Position numbers and translations under genes: made by a program. Shown in pieces: positions 9,327-17,881 of a stretch of DNA of 64,000 nt. Under the pieces are notes generated by a model that was not told where the DNA came from, ran no database searches, and was given only the letters and a program-made list of their open reading frames with translations. Location: assembly GCF_039652555.1 (NCBI RefSeq), contig NZ_JBDJAF010000001.1, positions 1,922,001 to 1,986,000 of the forward strand. Direction: 5' to 3'. Positions within the stretch are counted from its first letter, which is position 1. Each line of letters starts with the position of its first letter. Source of the DNA: Parafrigoribacterium mesophilum. Its GTDB lineage: Bacteria; Actinomycetota; Actinomycetes; Actinomycetales; Microbacteriaceae.

Positions 9327-10379
9327 ATGACTTTTATCGAAGCCACCGGTCTGACGAAGACCTACACTCCCCGCGGCGCCCCGCCGGTGCACGCGCTCGA
9401 TGGACTCGACCTGGCCGTGCCGCAGGGCACCGTGACCGCACTGCTCGGCCCGAACGGTGCCGGCAAGACCACCACGGTCAAGGTGCTGACTACCCTGATC
9501 CGCCCAGAGGCGGGCACCGCGGTGATCGACGGGATCGACGTCGTGAGGCATCCTGAGCGCATCCGGCCGATCATCGGCGTCTCCGGCCAGTACGCCGCCG
9601 TGGATGAGAATCTCACCGGATTCGAGAACCTTGACATGGTGGGGCGGCTCTACCACCTGGGTGCGAGTGCGTCCCGGGCCAGGGCCCGCGAGCTCATCGA
9701 CCTGTTCGGGCTGACGGATGCGGCGAACCGGCCGGTGAAGGGGTTCTCCGGCGGGATGCGCCGCCGCATCGACCTCGCCGGCGCGCTGGTGACCCGGCCC
9801 AAAGTGCTGTTCCTCGACGAGCCCACCACGGGACTCGACCCGCAGGGGCGGCTGGGAATGTGGGACATCATCACCTCCTTGGTCGGCGGCGGGACAACCG
9901 TGCTGCTCACCACCCAGTATCTCGAGGAAGCCGACCAGCTTGCCGACAGCATCTCGGTGATCGACGAGGGCAGCGTCATCGCACAGGGCACCGCCGACGA
10001 GCTCAAGGCCTCGATCGGTGGGCAGCGCGTGGAAATCAATCTGGTTTCGCCGGATGATTCGATCGCCGCGCAAGAGGTCCTCACCCGGTTCGGCAGTGCC
10101 GAACCGACGGTTTCCGCCGACGGCCGGGAGCTGACGGTGAAGGCCGTGGACGCGCCGGGCGCGTTGCAACGGATCCTCGCCGAGTTCAGCGACCGCGGCA
10201 TCCGCCTCTACGACGCCGGGATGCGTCGGCCGACCCTCGACGACGTGTTCCTGAGGCTGACCGGGCACATCGCGGAGGAGGAGGTCGCCGACGATGAACC
10301 GGCGGTAGCGACAGCGGCGAAGCGCGGCGACAGTGCGAAGCGCGCCGACAAGCGCGCCGACAAGAGGAAGGCATCATGA
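9327..10379 (+). CDS. DrrA-like ABC exporter ATP-binding protein
   Basis: ATPase of a two-component exporter of the daunorubicin-resistance (DrrA) family, 350 residues. Walker A GPNGAGKTT is at residues 41-49, the signature FSGGMRRR follows, Walker B is VLFLDEPTTGLDP, and the DrrA-type C-terminal domain ends in RRPTLDDVFLRLTG. The last 40 residues are Lys/Arg/Asp/Ala-rich repeats (KRADKRADKR), a disordered tail. TACACT lies six bases before the ATG, which suggests a leaderless mRNA. The stop overlaps the permease start (ATGA). The exported compound is unknown. Confidence 0.93.
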   Translation: MTFIEATGLTKTYTPRGAPPVHALDGLDLAVPQGTVTALLGPNGAGKTTTVKVLTTLIRPEAGTAVIDGIDVVRHPERIRPIIGVSGQYAAVDENLTGFENLDMVGRLYHLGASASRARARELIDLFGLTDAANRPVKGFSGGMRRRIDLAGALVTRPKVLFLDEPTTGLDPQGRLGMWDIITSLVGGGTTVLLTTQYLEEADQLADSISVIDEGSVIAQGTADELKASIGGQRVEINLVSPDDSIAAQEVLTRFGSAEPTVSADGRELTVKAVDAPGALQRILAEFSDRGIRLYDAGMRRPTLDDVFLRLTGHIAEEEVADDEPAVATAAKRGDSAKRADKRADKRKAS

Positions 10380-11212
10380 CCACGGCGTATGGCACGGCCG
10401 GGCCCGGCGCATCCGCGTTCAGCCACTGGCTCTCCGACGGCTGGATCACCACCCGCCGCAATCTGATCAAGATCAAACGGGTACCTGACATCCTGGTGTT
10501 CACGACGCTGCAACCCATCATGTTCGTGCTGCTGTTCACCTACATCTACGCCGGGGTGATCGAGATCCCGGGCAGCAGCTACAAGGAATTCATCATGGCC
10601 GGCATCTTCGCGCAGACGGTGGTGTTCGGCTCCACCTATTCCGGCTCGGCGATGGCGCAGGACCTGCGCGACGGCATCATCGACCGGTTCCGCAGCCTGC
10701 CGATGAGCCCGTCCGCGGTGCTGATCGGCCGCACCAACGGTGACCTGCTGATCAACACGATCTCAATGTTGGTGATGATGACGACCGGTTTCATCGTCGG
10801 CTGGCGGGCGCGGTCCAGCTTCCTGGAGGCGGTGGCCGCGGTCGTGCTGCTGCTGTTGTTCGCCTACGCGCTGTCCTGGGTGATGGCGTACCTCGGGATG
10901 CTGGTGCGCAGCCCCGAGGTGATCAACAACGTCTCCTTCCTGGTGCTGTTCCCGCTCACCTTCATCTCGAACGCGTTCGTGCCCGCCGAAACGCTGCCGA
11001 CGCCGTTGCGGGTGTTCGCGGAGTTCAATCCGGTCTCCGCGCTGGTGCAGGCGGCCCGGCAGTTGTTCGGCAACGTGCCGCCGCTGGCGCCAGTGTCGGA
11101 GGTTTGGACTCAGCGCTACCCGATTCTCACCGTGCTGATCGGCATCGTCGTCGTGCTGCTGATCTTCGTGCCGCTGTCGGTGCGCAAGTTCAAGCAGATC
11201 AGCACCCGGTAG
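10376..11212 (+). CDS. DrrB-like ABC exporter permease
   Basis: ABC-2 type membrane protein of 278 residues with six predicted spans, partner of the DrrA-like ATPase whose gene it overlaps by four bases. The loop GIIDRFRSLPMSPSAVLIGR is the conserved ABC-2 stretch. It forms a membrane pore for export of hydrophobic drugs, lipids or peptides in described relatives. No biosynthetic genes lie nearby, so self-resistance to an own product is not indicated. Confidence 0.92.
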   Translation: MTTAYGTAGPGASAFSHWLSDGWITTRRNLIKIKRVPDILVFTTLQPIMFVLLFTYIYAGVIEIPGSSYKEFIMAGIFAQTVVFGSTYSGSAMAQDLRDGIIDRFRSLPMSPSAVLIGRTNGDLLINTISMLVMMTTGFIVGWRARSSFLEAVAAVVLLLLFAYALSWVMAYLGMLVRSPEVINNVSFLVLFPLTFISNAFVPAETLPTPLRVFAEFNPVSALVQAARQLFGNVPPLAPVSEVWTQRYPILTVLIGIVVVLLIFVPLSVRKFKQISTR

Positions 11213-11254
11213 CAAGCACTCGGTAGCAGACGGTGCACAGGCTTTCAGGCCGAC

Positions 11255-11542
11255 TCAGGACTTCATCGCGTTCGTGGTGACTTCGAACTCCTCCACTTCG
11301 AGGATTTCCGTGTGCTGTGCGGCGCTGGTTTCCGAGCGGACCCGGTTTGCGCTCTCCTTGCTCGCGGCCATGGCGTCCTCGGTATCCCAGAGGGTGATGG
11401 AGAGAGCCTTGTCCGTTTCCCTCCCGTTCAGATAGTAGATTCCCAGACATCCGGGAATCTCGAGAACCCTCTTCACGACGTCACCCGTGGGCGCGACGAT
11501 GCTGTCCGGCTCCGTTTTGTAAGTGCTGACTCTGGCGAACAT
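11255..11542 (-). CDS. Small dimeric alpha/beta-barrel (ABM-like) protein
   Basis: A 95-residue protein that looks like the ferredoxin-like fold of the antibiotic-biosynthesis-monooxygenase/stress-response barrel families: an N-terminal strand ending ARVSTYKT, a helix with VVKRVLEIPGCLGIYYLNG, then ALSITLWDTEDAMAASKESA. The frame starts at 11596, but the ATG at 11542 has GGAGG seven bases ahead and begins MFARVSTYKT, the expected N terminus. Members are often heme or quinone oxygenases, or have no known activity; no substrate can be named. Confidence 0.75.
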   Translation of the reverse strand: MFARVSTYKTEPDSIVAPTGDVVKRVLEIPGCLGIYYLNGRETDKALSITLWDTEDAMAASKESANRVRSETSAAQHTEILEVEEFEVTTNAMKS

Positions 11543-11634
11543 GGCCATTCCTCCCATATTTCCGTTGGGTCCTACTGGTTTCCCTCCAGTAAGCACCCGC
11601 CGTGGGGTGAGTCAAGGCCAGCAGCAAAACTCCG

Positions 11635-12987
11635 CTAAAACCAGATGCTCAGCCATGGCACCACGGTGGCGCGGAAGCACGCATCCAGGGCCGCGGCGGA
11701 ACCCGGGATGAGCTCGGTGATCCGGCCCGCCCGGGTGAGAGTGACCGCCGACACACCGCCGAGGTACAGGGCGCTCAGCTCGTTGACGCGGAGCGACACA
11801 GATGCGCTGAGCTGACCCGCGGCATCCGTCGCCGCGGCATCCGTCGCTTCGTCAGCGAGCCGCGTCACCGACGCCGACCCGTCCGCGGCGATGTCGAGCA
11901 GCCACCCGCCTGCGGCGAAGCCGAAGGAATCCTGCACGTCGAACAGGATGCGCCCGGGAGCGCCGTAACGTCGCGCCTCGAGCGCGCCCTTCACATCCAG
12001 GATGCGGGTCCACAGGTGGTCGCGCTGGCTCGTTTTTCGAGCGGCGCGCGCATCGACGACCTGCCACACGAACGGCTCGTCAACGCTGCGCAGCGGCGCG
12101 CGCACCTCGGCGACGAGGTCCAACTCGAGCAGGAACCGCCACAGGCCGGCGTACGCATCGGCGCTCGCCGCCACGAGATACTGCAGCTCGACCACGTGCG
12201 CCGGCATTCCCGCCGGCGACTCGACAACCCGGTACACGCCGAAACCCTCCGGGTGGCCCGCTTCATCGTCGTAGCGGACGAACCGCAGGGCCCGATCGGG
12301 CTCCTTGCTGTCGCCGTGCAGCCCCAGCAGCCGTTCCCACAGGTGTCCGGAAAATTCAATCTGGCCTGGCGTGTCTTGCCGCACCCGCTCGACGAGGGCG
12401 AGCCCCTCGTGCCGCAACTGCTCCAGGGTCACGAAGTGCACCCGGCCGGGGGCCTGCGGTCCGATCCACCTCGCGCGCCGGGTGTCGATCGTCCAGTCGG
12501 CGGCAAACACGGCCGGGGCGAACCCGTACCTGTCGTAGATGGTCGCTTCGGAGACCGTCAGGATCGCGATCGGCACCCCCAGAGCATCCGCGGTGCTCAG
12601 CTCGGCCTCCATCATCGCCCGTGCGATCCCCCGCCGGCGGTGCGTCGGCGCGACCGACACCGCGCTGATCGCCCAGCCGGTCACGCTCGTGTGCCCTGGA
12701 ACCGTCAACTGGGTAGTGCGGGAGGCGCTCGTTCCGATCGGGGTGCCGGGGTCGGCGCCGGAGTCGTCCCAAACTCCCGTGGTGCGACGGTCTGCCCGCG
12801 TCAGCAACTGCGCCGCGAGCGCATCCTGCGACGGATGCCGGTCGTGGAACCCGCGCGACACCGCCTCGAGCCAGGCGGAGAATGCCGCGCTGTCCTTCGT
12901 GTTGACCAGTCCGAGGCGCAAGCCGGTGCCCGCTAGACGGTTCGCCGGTGCGGCCGGGACGGGGTGGGTGCGGTAGTCGCTGCTCAT
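11635..12987 (-). CDS. GNAT acetyltransferase, Eis family
   Basis: A 450-residue protein with the three-part Eis layout: N-terminal GNAT domain (VSVAPTHRRRGIARAMM is the acetyl-CoA-binding loop, about residues 110-126), a second GNAT-like domain, and a C-terminal sterol-carrier-like domain ending in WLSIWF. In mycobacterial Eis the C-terminal Phe carboxylate takes part in catalysis, and a terminal Phe is kept here. Eis proteins acetylate aminoglycosides and other amines; the natural substrate is unknown. On the minus strand TAGCCT lies six bases before the ATG, again suggesting a leaderless mRNA. Confidence 0.88.
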   Translation of the reverse strand: MSSDYRTHPVPAAPANRLAGTGLRLGLVNTKDSAAFSAWLEAVSRGFHDRHPSQDALAAQLLTRADRRTTGVWDDSGADPGTPIGTSASRTTQLTVPGHTSVTGWAISAVSVAPTHRRRGIARAMMEAELSTADALGVPIAILTVSEATIYDRYGFAPAVFAADWTIDTRRARWIGPQAPGRVHFVTLEQLRHEGLALVERVRQDTPGQIEFSGHLWERLLGLHGDSKEPDRALRFVRYDDEAGHPEGFGVYRVVESPAGMPAHVVELQYLVAASADAYAGLWRFLLELDLVAEVRAPLRSVDEPFVWQVVDARAARKTSQRDHLWTRILDVKGALEARRYGAPGRILFDVQDSFGFAAGGWLLDIAADGSASVTRLADEATDAAATDAAGQLSASVSLRVNELSALYLGGVSAVTLTRAGRITELIPGSAAALDACFRATVVPWLSIWF

Positions 12988-13034
12988 CAGATCAGGCTAA
13001 TCCGACCCACGCGAACCCGGGCGTATCGCGCGTG

Positions 13035-13646
13035 TCAGCTGTCCCCGGTCAGATACCGCACGGCGGCGCCCTCGCCGAGCACGTCGGCATACTTGGCAGC
13101 GATGTCGAACAGGTTCGATTCGTGCACCTCGGTTGTCCGGTCCGAGACGGCTTCCTGCACCACGGCTGCGAAGAAGCCGTGGCGCATGGCGTCTGCGGCG
13201 CTGGCCCGGATGCCGCCGCTCGTGGTGACGCCGACAATGATGGCGGTGTCGAATCCGTGCGCGTGCATCGTGGTGGCCAGCGTGGTGCCGAAGAATGCGC
13301 TCTCGTACTGCTTGGTGAGCACGAGCTCGTCGGAGCGAGGGGCGACCTCGGGCATGAGTTCGTTCAGGTCGTTGTCGCCGATGAGCAGTCGAAGCGCAGG
13401 CACCCGGTAGATCGAAAACCCCGAGTCCATGCCGCCGACTGAAAACACCGTGCGCGCGTGTAACACGGGAAGGATCGCACCGCGTGCCGCCTCGATCACC
13501 CGGGCCGCCGACTCTAAACTCGCGGTGCTCGGCAGGCACATCGGACTGTCGGCGTCGAAGTAGAAGTGCATCAGGTCGACCGCGAGCACAAAGGGCCGCT
13601 GGCCGAGCGCCATCATCCCGGTGGATTCGCTGGAGAAGTCCGTCAT
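13035..13646 (-). CDS. Isochorismatase-family protein lacking the catalytic cysteine
   Basis: Cysteine-hydrolase (isochorismatase/N-carbamoylsarcosine amidase) fold, 203 residues. Asp24 (VLAVDLMHFYF) and Lys112 (VLTKQYESAFFGT) of the expected Asp-Lys-Cys triad are present. The nucleophile motif reads GVTTSGGIRASA, with Gly145 (codon GGC) where active relatives have Cys in TSGC(V/I)RA. The rest of the motif is conserved, so the protein is probably folded but hydrolytically dead, or the base is a sequencing error. A GAGAAT box six bases before the ATG suggests a leaderless mRNA. No partner gene is obvious. Confidence 0.85.
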   Translation of the reverse strand: MTDFSSESTGMMALGQRPFVLAVDLMHFYFDADSPMCLPSTASLESAARVIEAARGAILPVLHARTVFSVGGMDSGFSIYRVPALRLLIGDNDLNELMPEVAPRSDELVLTKQYESAFFGTTLATTMHAHGFDTAIIVGVTTSGGIRASAADAMRHGFFAAVVQEAVSDRTTEVHESNLFDIAAKYADVLGEGAAVRYLTGDS

Positions 13647-13809
13647 GCGCGAATTCTCGCAGAATCCGGGCTGGCAGGGTTGGAGTATCCACAGGGCGAT
13701 CGCCTCCTGGTGAGCGCGCCGTTCCGCAGCGGCCGGGTCGTTCCTGAACGGCGGCGTGGACAGCAGCAGCCACCTGTGCGCGGGACCCCGGCCGCGTTAG
13801 CGTGGACCC

Positions 13810-14187
13810 ATGGCGAAATCGAAAATCGTCGGCCTGGTCGGCGAGGCCGCGGTGCGGCGAGTGCTCGAGAGCGGCGTTGCGGCCGACAAGGATGCCACCG
13901 CGCTCGCGGTGCGGTACCTGCTGCAGGAACTGGCCGAGAGTGCACCGGGCGGGTCGGTCGAAGTGCGCGTGCCACCGCAGGGCGCCGTGCAGTGCATAGA
14001 GGGCCCCGGCCACACCCGCGGTACGCCGCCGAACGTGATCGAGACGGATGCCGCCACCTGGGTTGCCTTGGCCACCGGCGGTCTTTCCTGGGCCGACGCC
14101 CTCGCTGCCGGCAGCGTCTCGGCATCCGGGTCGCGCGCCGACCTCAGTGCGCACCTGCCGGTGCGATGGTTGAGGGAACCGGCCTGA
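13810..14187 (+). CDS. Sterol-carrier-family protein upstream of purF
   Basis: A 125-residue protein resembling the small SCP-2-like 'sterol carrier family' proteins of actinobacteria: helical N terminus (AVRRVLESGV, LAVRYLLQELAE), a strand-rich middle (GSVEVRVPPQGAVQCIEG) and ETDAATWVALATGGLSWADAL, the stretch shared with the mycothiol-dependent isomerase C-terminal domain. TAGCGT ends six bases before the ATG, so the transcript is probably leaderless. It lies just upstream of a small membrane protein and purF on the same strand. The biochemical role is unknown. Confidence 0.75.
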   Translation: MAKSKIVGLVGEAAVRRVLESGVAADKDATALAVRYLLQELAESAPGGSVEVRVPPQGAVQCIEGPGHTRGTPPNVIETDAATWVALATGGLSWADALAAGSVSASGSRADLSAHLPVRWLREPA

Positions 14188-14240
14188 GCCGGCCTGAGCC
14201 GGGCTGATGCTCGCAGTGCCGATGCTGTCAGAATAGAGGT

Positions 14241-14651
14241 ATGACGGACGCATCCGATGGCCCGATCGACGAGACCGAGGTGAGCATTCGCCGGGCCCCC
14301 CGGTACGGACGCTTTCTCCTGGCGGGCGCGGCGCTGGGCGTGATCGCCGCTCTAGTCGCCACGAGCGTCGTCCCGGTCGATCCGAATGTCGGTTTCAGCG
14401 CGATGTTCGGGTACCTGCTGTTGTACGGCGTCCCGGTCGGGCTGGGGCTCGGCGCCGCCACTGGGGTGCTGCTGGACCGCCGCGCGAGCGCGCGTGCCGG
14501 AACGGTGATCGCGGGTAAAATGACAGTGCACGCCTCCGCGGGCGAGCAGAACCCAGCAGCACGTGAATCCGGACTGCAGAATCACTCGGAACTGCAGCAG
14601 CGCAGTTCCGACGGGGAAGCGCAACCAGAATCTGACGACGGTCAGAGTTAA
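14241..14651 (+). CDS. Small two-span membrane protein, unknown function
   Basis: A 136-residue protein with an acidic N terminus (MTDASDGPIDETE), two hydrophobic segments (about residues 29-46 and 55-77) and a hydrophilic Gln/Ser-rich tail. I recognise no enzymatic motif. It sits between the sterol-carrier-like gene and purF on the same strand, ending 11 bases before the purF start, so it is probably cotranscribed with purF. The frame, codon use and tight spacing argue that it is real. Confidence 0.7.
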   Translation: MTDASDGPIDETEVSIRRAPRYGRFLLAGAALGVIAALVATSVVPVDPNVGFSAMFGYLLLYGVPVGLGLGAATGVLLDRRASARAGTVIAGKMTVHASAGEQNPAARESGLQNHSELQQRSSDGEAQPESDDGQS

Positions 14652-14662
14652 GGGGACCGGGC

Positions 14663-16252
14663 TTGGCCGGTGGCGATGGTCGACTGAATCACGAACTGCT
14701 CCCGGGCGAAAAAGGCCCGCAGGACGCGTGCGGTGTGTTCGGAGTGTGGGCACCGGGCGAGGAAGTGTCGAAACTCACCTACTTCGGGCTCTACGCGCTG
14801 CAGCATCGCGGTCAGGAATCCGCCGGCATCGCCACGAGCGACGGCACCAAAATCCTCGTCTACAAGGACATGGGCCTGGTTTCCCAGGTCTTCAACGAAA
14901 GCGCGCTGAACACGCTGAAGGGCCACATCGCGGTCGGGCACACCCGGTACTCCACCACCGGATCGTCGAGCTGGCAGAACGCCCAACCCACGCTCGGCCG
15001 CACCGCGTCCGGCACCGTGGCGCTGGGTCATAACGGCAACCTCACCAACACGGCGCAACTGCTGCGCCTGGTGCACGAACGGTACCCCGAAAACGACGGC
15101 GAACTGCGGCGCGGCAACACGACCGACACCGCGCTGGTGACGGCGCTGCTCACCGGAGACCTGGACCACACCCTGGAGGCGACGGCGCTCGAGGTGCTGC
15201 CGAGACTGCTCGGTGCGTTCTGCTTCGTCTTCATGGACGAGACCACCCTCTATGCGGCCCGCGATCCGCAGGGCGTTCGGCCCCTGGTGCTCGGCCGACT
15301 GGAACGCGGCTGGGTGGTCGCCAGCGAGACCGCGGCGCTCGACATCGTCGGCGCCTCTTTTGTCCGCGAGGTCGAACCCGGCGAACTCATCGCGATCGAC
15401 GAGAACGGGCTGCGCACCAAGCGTTTCGCGGAGCAGAAGCGTGCCGGATGCGTGTTCGAGTACGTATACCTGGCCCGTCCCGACACCACCATTGCCGGCC
15501 GCAGCGTGCACGAAGCCCGCGTGGAGATGGGCCGCCGACTTGCGGCGGAGCATCCGATCGATGCGGACCTGGTCATCCCGGTGCCGGAGTCCGGCACCCC
15601 GGCCGCGATCGGTTACGCGGAAGCATCCGGAATCCCCTACGGGCAGGGGCTGGTGAAGAACGCCTACGTCGGACGCACCTTCATCCAGCCGTCGCAGACG
15701 CTGCGGCAGCGCGGCATCAAGCTCAAGCTGAACCCGCTCGGGCACGTCATCAAGGGCAAGCGGCTCATCGTGGTGGACGACTCGATCGTGCGCGGCAACA
15801 CCCAGCGCGCCCTCGTGGCCATGTTGCGCGAAGCCGGCGCGGCCGAGGTGCACGTGCGCATCTCTAGCCCGCCGATCAAGTGGCCGTGCTTCTACGGCAT
15901 CGACTTCGCCTCCCGGGCCGAGCTGCTCGCGGCCGGCCTCGCGGTCGATGAGGTGCGTCAGGCGATCGGTGCCGACAGTCTCGGCTACCTCTCCGAGGAC
16001 GGGATGATCGCGGCCACCGACCAGCCGCGGCAGAACCTGTGCACCGCGTGCTTCACCGGCAAGTACCCGATCGCGATTCCGGATGCGCAGCGCCTCGATC
16101 GAACCCTGTCGCAGGATGCGTCGGGCGACGGATGCGAACCAGGTCCCGATGCGGAGCTGGCGGGCGTGCTGTTCGACGCCGACAGCCTGCGCGCCCACGC
16201 GATGCAGCAGATCGGCGGAGCGGTCCTCGGCGACCCGGGTCGTCAGGAGTGA
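14663..16252 (+). CDS. purF: Amidophosphoribosyltransferase
   Basis: PurF makes 5-phosphoribosylamine from PRPP and glutamine, the first committed step of purine synthesis. It is a 529-residue class-II glutamine amidotransferase with a propeptide: catalytic Cys23 lies in DACGVFGVW, so about 22 residues are expected to be cleaved. The PRPP-binding loop is VVDDSIVRGNT (about residues 370-380), and cysteines for the 4Fe-4S cluster type are in CFYGIDF and CTACFTG. The only suitable start is TTG at 14663, with AGGGG seven bases ahead. The stop overlaps the purM GTG. Confidence 0.95.
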   Translation: MAGGDGRLNHELLPGEKGPQDACGVFGVWAPGEEVSKLTYFGLYALQHRGQESAGIATSDGTKILVYKDMGLVSQVFNESALNTLKGHIAVGHTRYSTTGSSSWQNAQPTLGRTASGTVALGHNGNLTNTAQLLRLVHERYPENDGELRRGNTTDTALVTALLTGDLDHTLEATALEVLPRLLGAFCFVFMDETTLYAARDPQGVRPLVLGRLERGWVVASETAALDIVGASFVREVEPGELIAIDENGLRTKRFAEQKRAGCVFEYVYLARPDTTIAGRSVHEARVEMGRRLAAEHPIDADLVIPVPESGTPAAIGYAEASGIPYGQGLVKNAYVGRTFIQPSQTLRQRGIKLKLNPLGHVIKGKRLIVVDDSIVRGNTQRALVAMLREAGAAEVHVRISSPPIKWPCFYGIDFASRAELLAAGLAVDEVRQAIGADSLGYLSEDGMIAATDQPRQNLCTACFTGKYPIAIPDAQRLDRTLSQDASGDGCEPGPDAELAGVLFDADSLRAHAMQQIGGAVLGDPGRQE

Positions 16253-17382
16253 CCTCCGACAGCTACGCCGCGGCCGGTGTCGACACCGCGGCCGGGGACC
16301 TCGCGGTCGAACTGATGAAGGCCGCCGTCGGCGCCACGCACGGCCCGCAGGTGCTCGGCGGTGTGGGCGGATTCGCGGGCCTGTTCGACGCCTCCGCTCT
16401 GAAGGCCTACGCGCATCCGCTGCTCGCCACATCCACCGACGGCGTCGGCACCAAGATCGCGATTGCGCAGGCGCTCGACAAGCACGACACCATCGGGCAG
16501 GACCTGGTCGGCATGGTGGTCGACGACATCGTCGTGGTCGGGGCGACACCGCTGTTCATGACTGATTACATCGCCTGCGGCAAGGTTCTGCCGGGCCGGA
16601 TCGCGGAGATCGTGGCCGGCATTGCCCGGGCCTGCTCGGCCACCGGTACCGCGCTGGTTGGCGGGGAAACCGCCGAGCACCCCGGACTGCTCGGCCCCGA
16701 CGACTACGACGTCGCCGGGGCGGCCGTCGGCGCCGTCGAGGCGGATGGCCTGCTGGGCGCCGACCGGGTGCGAGACGGCGACGCCGTGATCGCGCTGGCC
16801 TCGTCCGGCCTGCACAGTAACGGGTTCTCCCTCGTGCGCCACATCCTCGCCCAGCGCGGCATCGGCTACCTGGACCGGTCTGATGATTTGGGTGGCGTCG
16901 TGGGCGAGGTGCTGCTGGAGCCGACTCGGCTCTACACGACCCCGCTACTCAGGCTGCTCGCCGAGCATCCGGGCGCCGTCCACGCGCTCAGCCACGTCAC
17001 CGGCGGCGGCATCGCGGCGAACCTGGCCCGGGTGCTGCCCGTCGGATCCTGGGTGGAAGTGGACCGCTCAACCTGGTCGCCGGCCGTCGTGTTCCGCGTC
17101 TTGAGTGAGTTGGCCGGCACCAGCCTGGTCAGTGCCGAGGGCACCTGGAATCTCGGCATCGGCATGATCGCGGTCGTGGCGCCGGATGCGGCGGACGCGG
17201 TCATCGCCTCTCTCACCGGGGCCGGAGTGCCGGCCTGGCAGGCCGGTGCCGTGTCGACCAGGTCACGAGGCGCGTCGGCAGGCTCGGCGCAAGCCACCGC
17301 TCAACCCTCAGGAGGATGGCAGCAGGGCGCTAAAGGGGTCGCCGGTGGCGCGGTGCGCCTGATCGGCGCCCATCCCGCCTAA
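16249..17382 (+). CDS. purM: Phosphoribosylformylglycinamidine cyclo-ligase
   Basis: PurM closes the imidazole ring to give aminoimidazole ribonucleotide. The 377-residue protein starts at GTG 16249, overlapping the purF stop (GTGA), and begins SYAAAGVDTAAGD as expected. STDGVGTKIAIA, GGETAEHPG and SSGLHSNGFSLVR are conserved. A Ser/Ala/Gln-rich stretch of about 22 residues (nt 17260-17325) interrupts the C terminus between QAGAVSTR and AKGVAGGAVRL, a place where relatives are usually continuous. It is likely a tolerated insertion. The gene directly follows purF as one operon. Confidence 0.95.
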   Translation: MTSDSYAAAGVDTAAGDLAVELMKAAVGATHGPQVLGGVGGFAGLFDASALKAYAHPLLATSTDGVGTKIAIAQALDKHDTIGQDLVGMVVDDIVVVGATPLFMTDYIACGKVLPGRIAEIVAGIARACSATGTALVGGETAEHPGLLGPDDYDVAGAAVGAVEADGLLGADRVRDGDAVIALASSGLHSNGFSLVRHILAQRGIGYLDRSDDLGGVVGEVLLEPTRLYTTPLLRLLAEHPGAVHALSHVTGGGIAANLARVLPVGSWVEVDRSTWSPAVVFRVLSELAGTSLVSAEGTWNLGIGMIAVVAPDAADAVIASLTGAGVPAWQAGAVSTRSRGASAGSAQATAQPSGGWQQGAKGVAGGAVRLIGAHPA

Positions 17383-17420
17383 GCACCTTGGCAGGCTGCT
17401 GCCGTAGCGGCTGGCTCACT

Positions 17421-17476
17421 GGGCCCGTTCCGGCCGGGGGTGCCCGGCGCAACGAGAACTACTAGCCGGAAAGGCC
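17421..17476 (+). repeat. Three-armed inverted repeat, degenerate copy 1
   Basis: About 56 bases sharing the layout and core words (CCCGTTCCGGC, GTGCCCGGCGCAAC, TAGCCGGAA) of the two well-kept copies at 38.6 and 39.1 kb, in the same orientation. It lies just after purM and before the convergent DUF3073 gene. Arms are partly decayed (GAACGAG/AACTACT instead of GGGAACAGTT). Confidence 0.6.
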
Positions 17477-17493
17477 ACTCGTGCGCTAGAAGC

Positions 17494-17715
17494 TCAGGCG
17501 CGCTTGGTGTGATCCTCGAACTCGTCGTGCGCCTGGAACTCGCCGTCGTGACCGGAGGCGTACTCGGGCCACTTCTCGAGATCCTCGTCAAGCGCCGGGT
17601 TCTCGGCGCCGTGTGTCAACTCGCGCTCAAGCGCGCCGTAGTTGGTGTCAGGGCTGAAATACTTCAGCTCCCGGGCGACCTTGGTGTGCTTGGCCTTCTG
17701 GCGACCACGTCCCAC
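17494..17715 (-). CDS. DUF3073 family protein
   Basis: A 73-residue basic-then-acidic protein beginning GRGRQKAKHTKVARELKYFSPDTN, the signature of the actinobacterial DUF3073 family, which has no known function. The frame opens at a GTG at 17730, but the inner GTG at 17715 has GAGGGGG seven bases upstream and gives the family N terminus. The C-terminal half is rich in Glu and Asp. It is convergent with purM, a location common in this phylum as far as I recall. Confidence 0.88.
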   Translation of the reverse strand: MGRGRQKAKHTKVARELKYFSPDTNYGALERELTHGAENPALDEDLEKWPEYASGHDGEFQAHDEFEDHTKRA

Positions 17716-17881
17716 GGATAACCCCCTCACGGATTCCAGCCTGCGGGGAAGAGAACCCCAGGATCGGCCTACAAGGATGCAAACTAACTTCTAACTTTAG
17801 CATGCGCTCTTTTGCTGCGCGCGGCATCCAGGGCCATACGCTACAGCAAATTGCCATGTCGCATACCGGTAACGTGAACTC

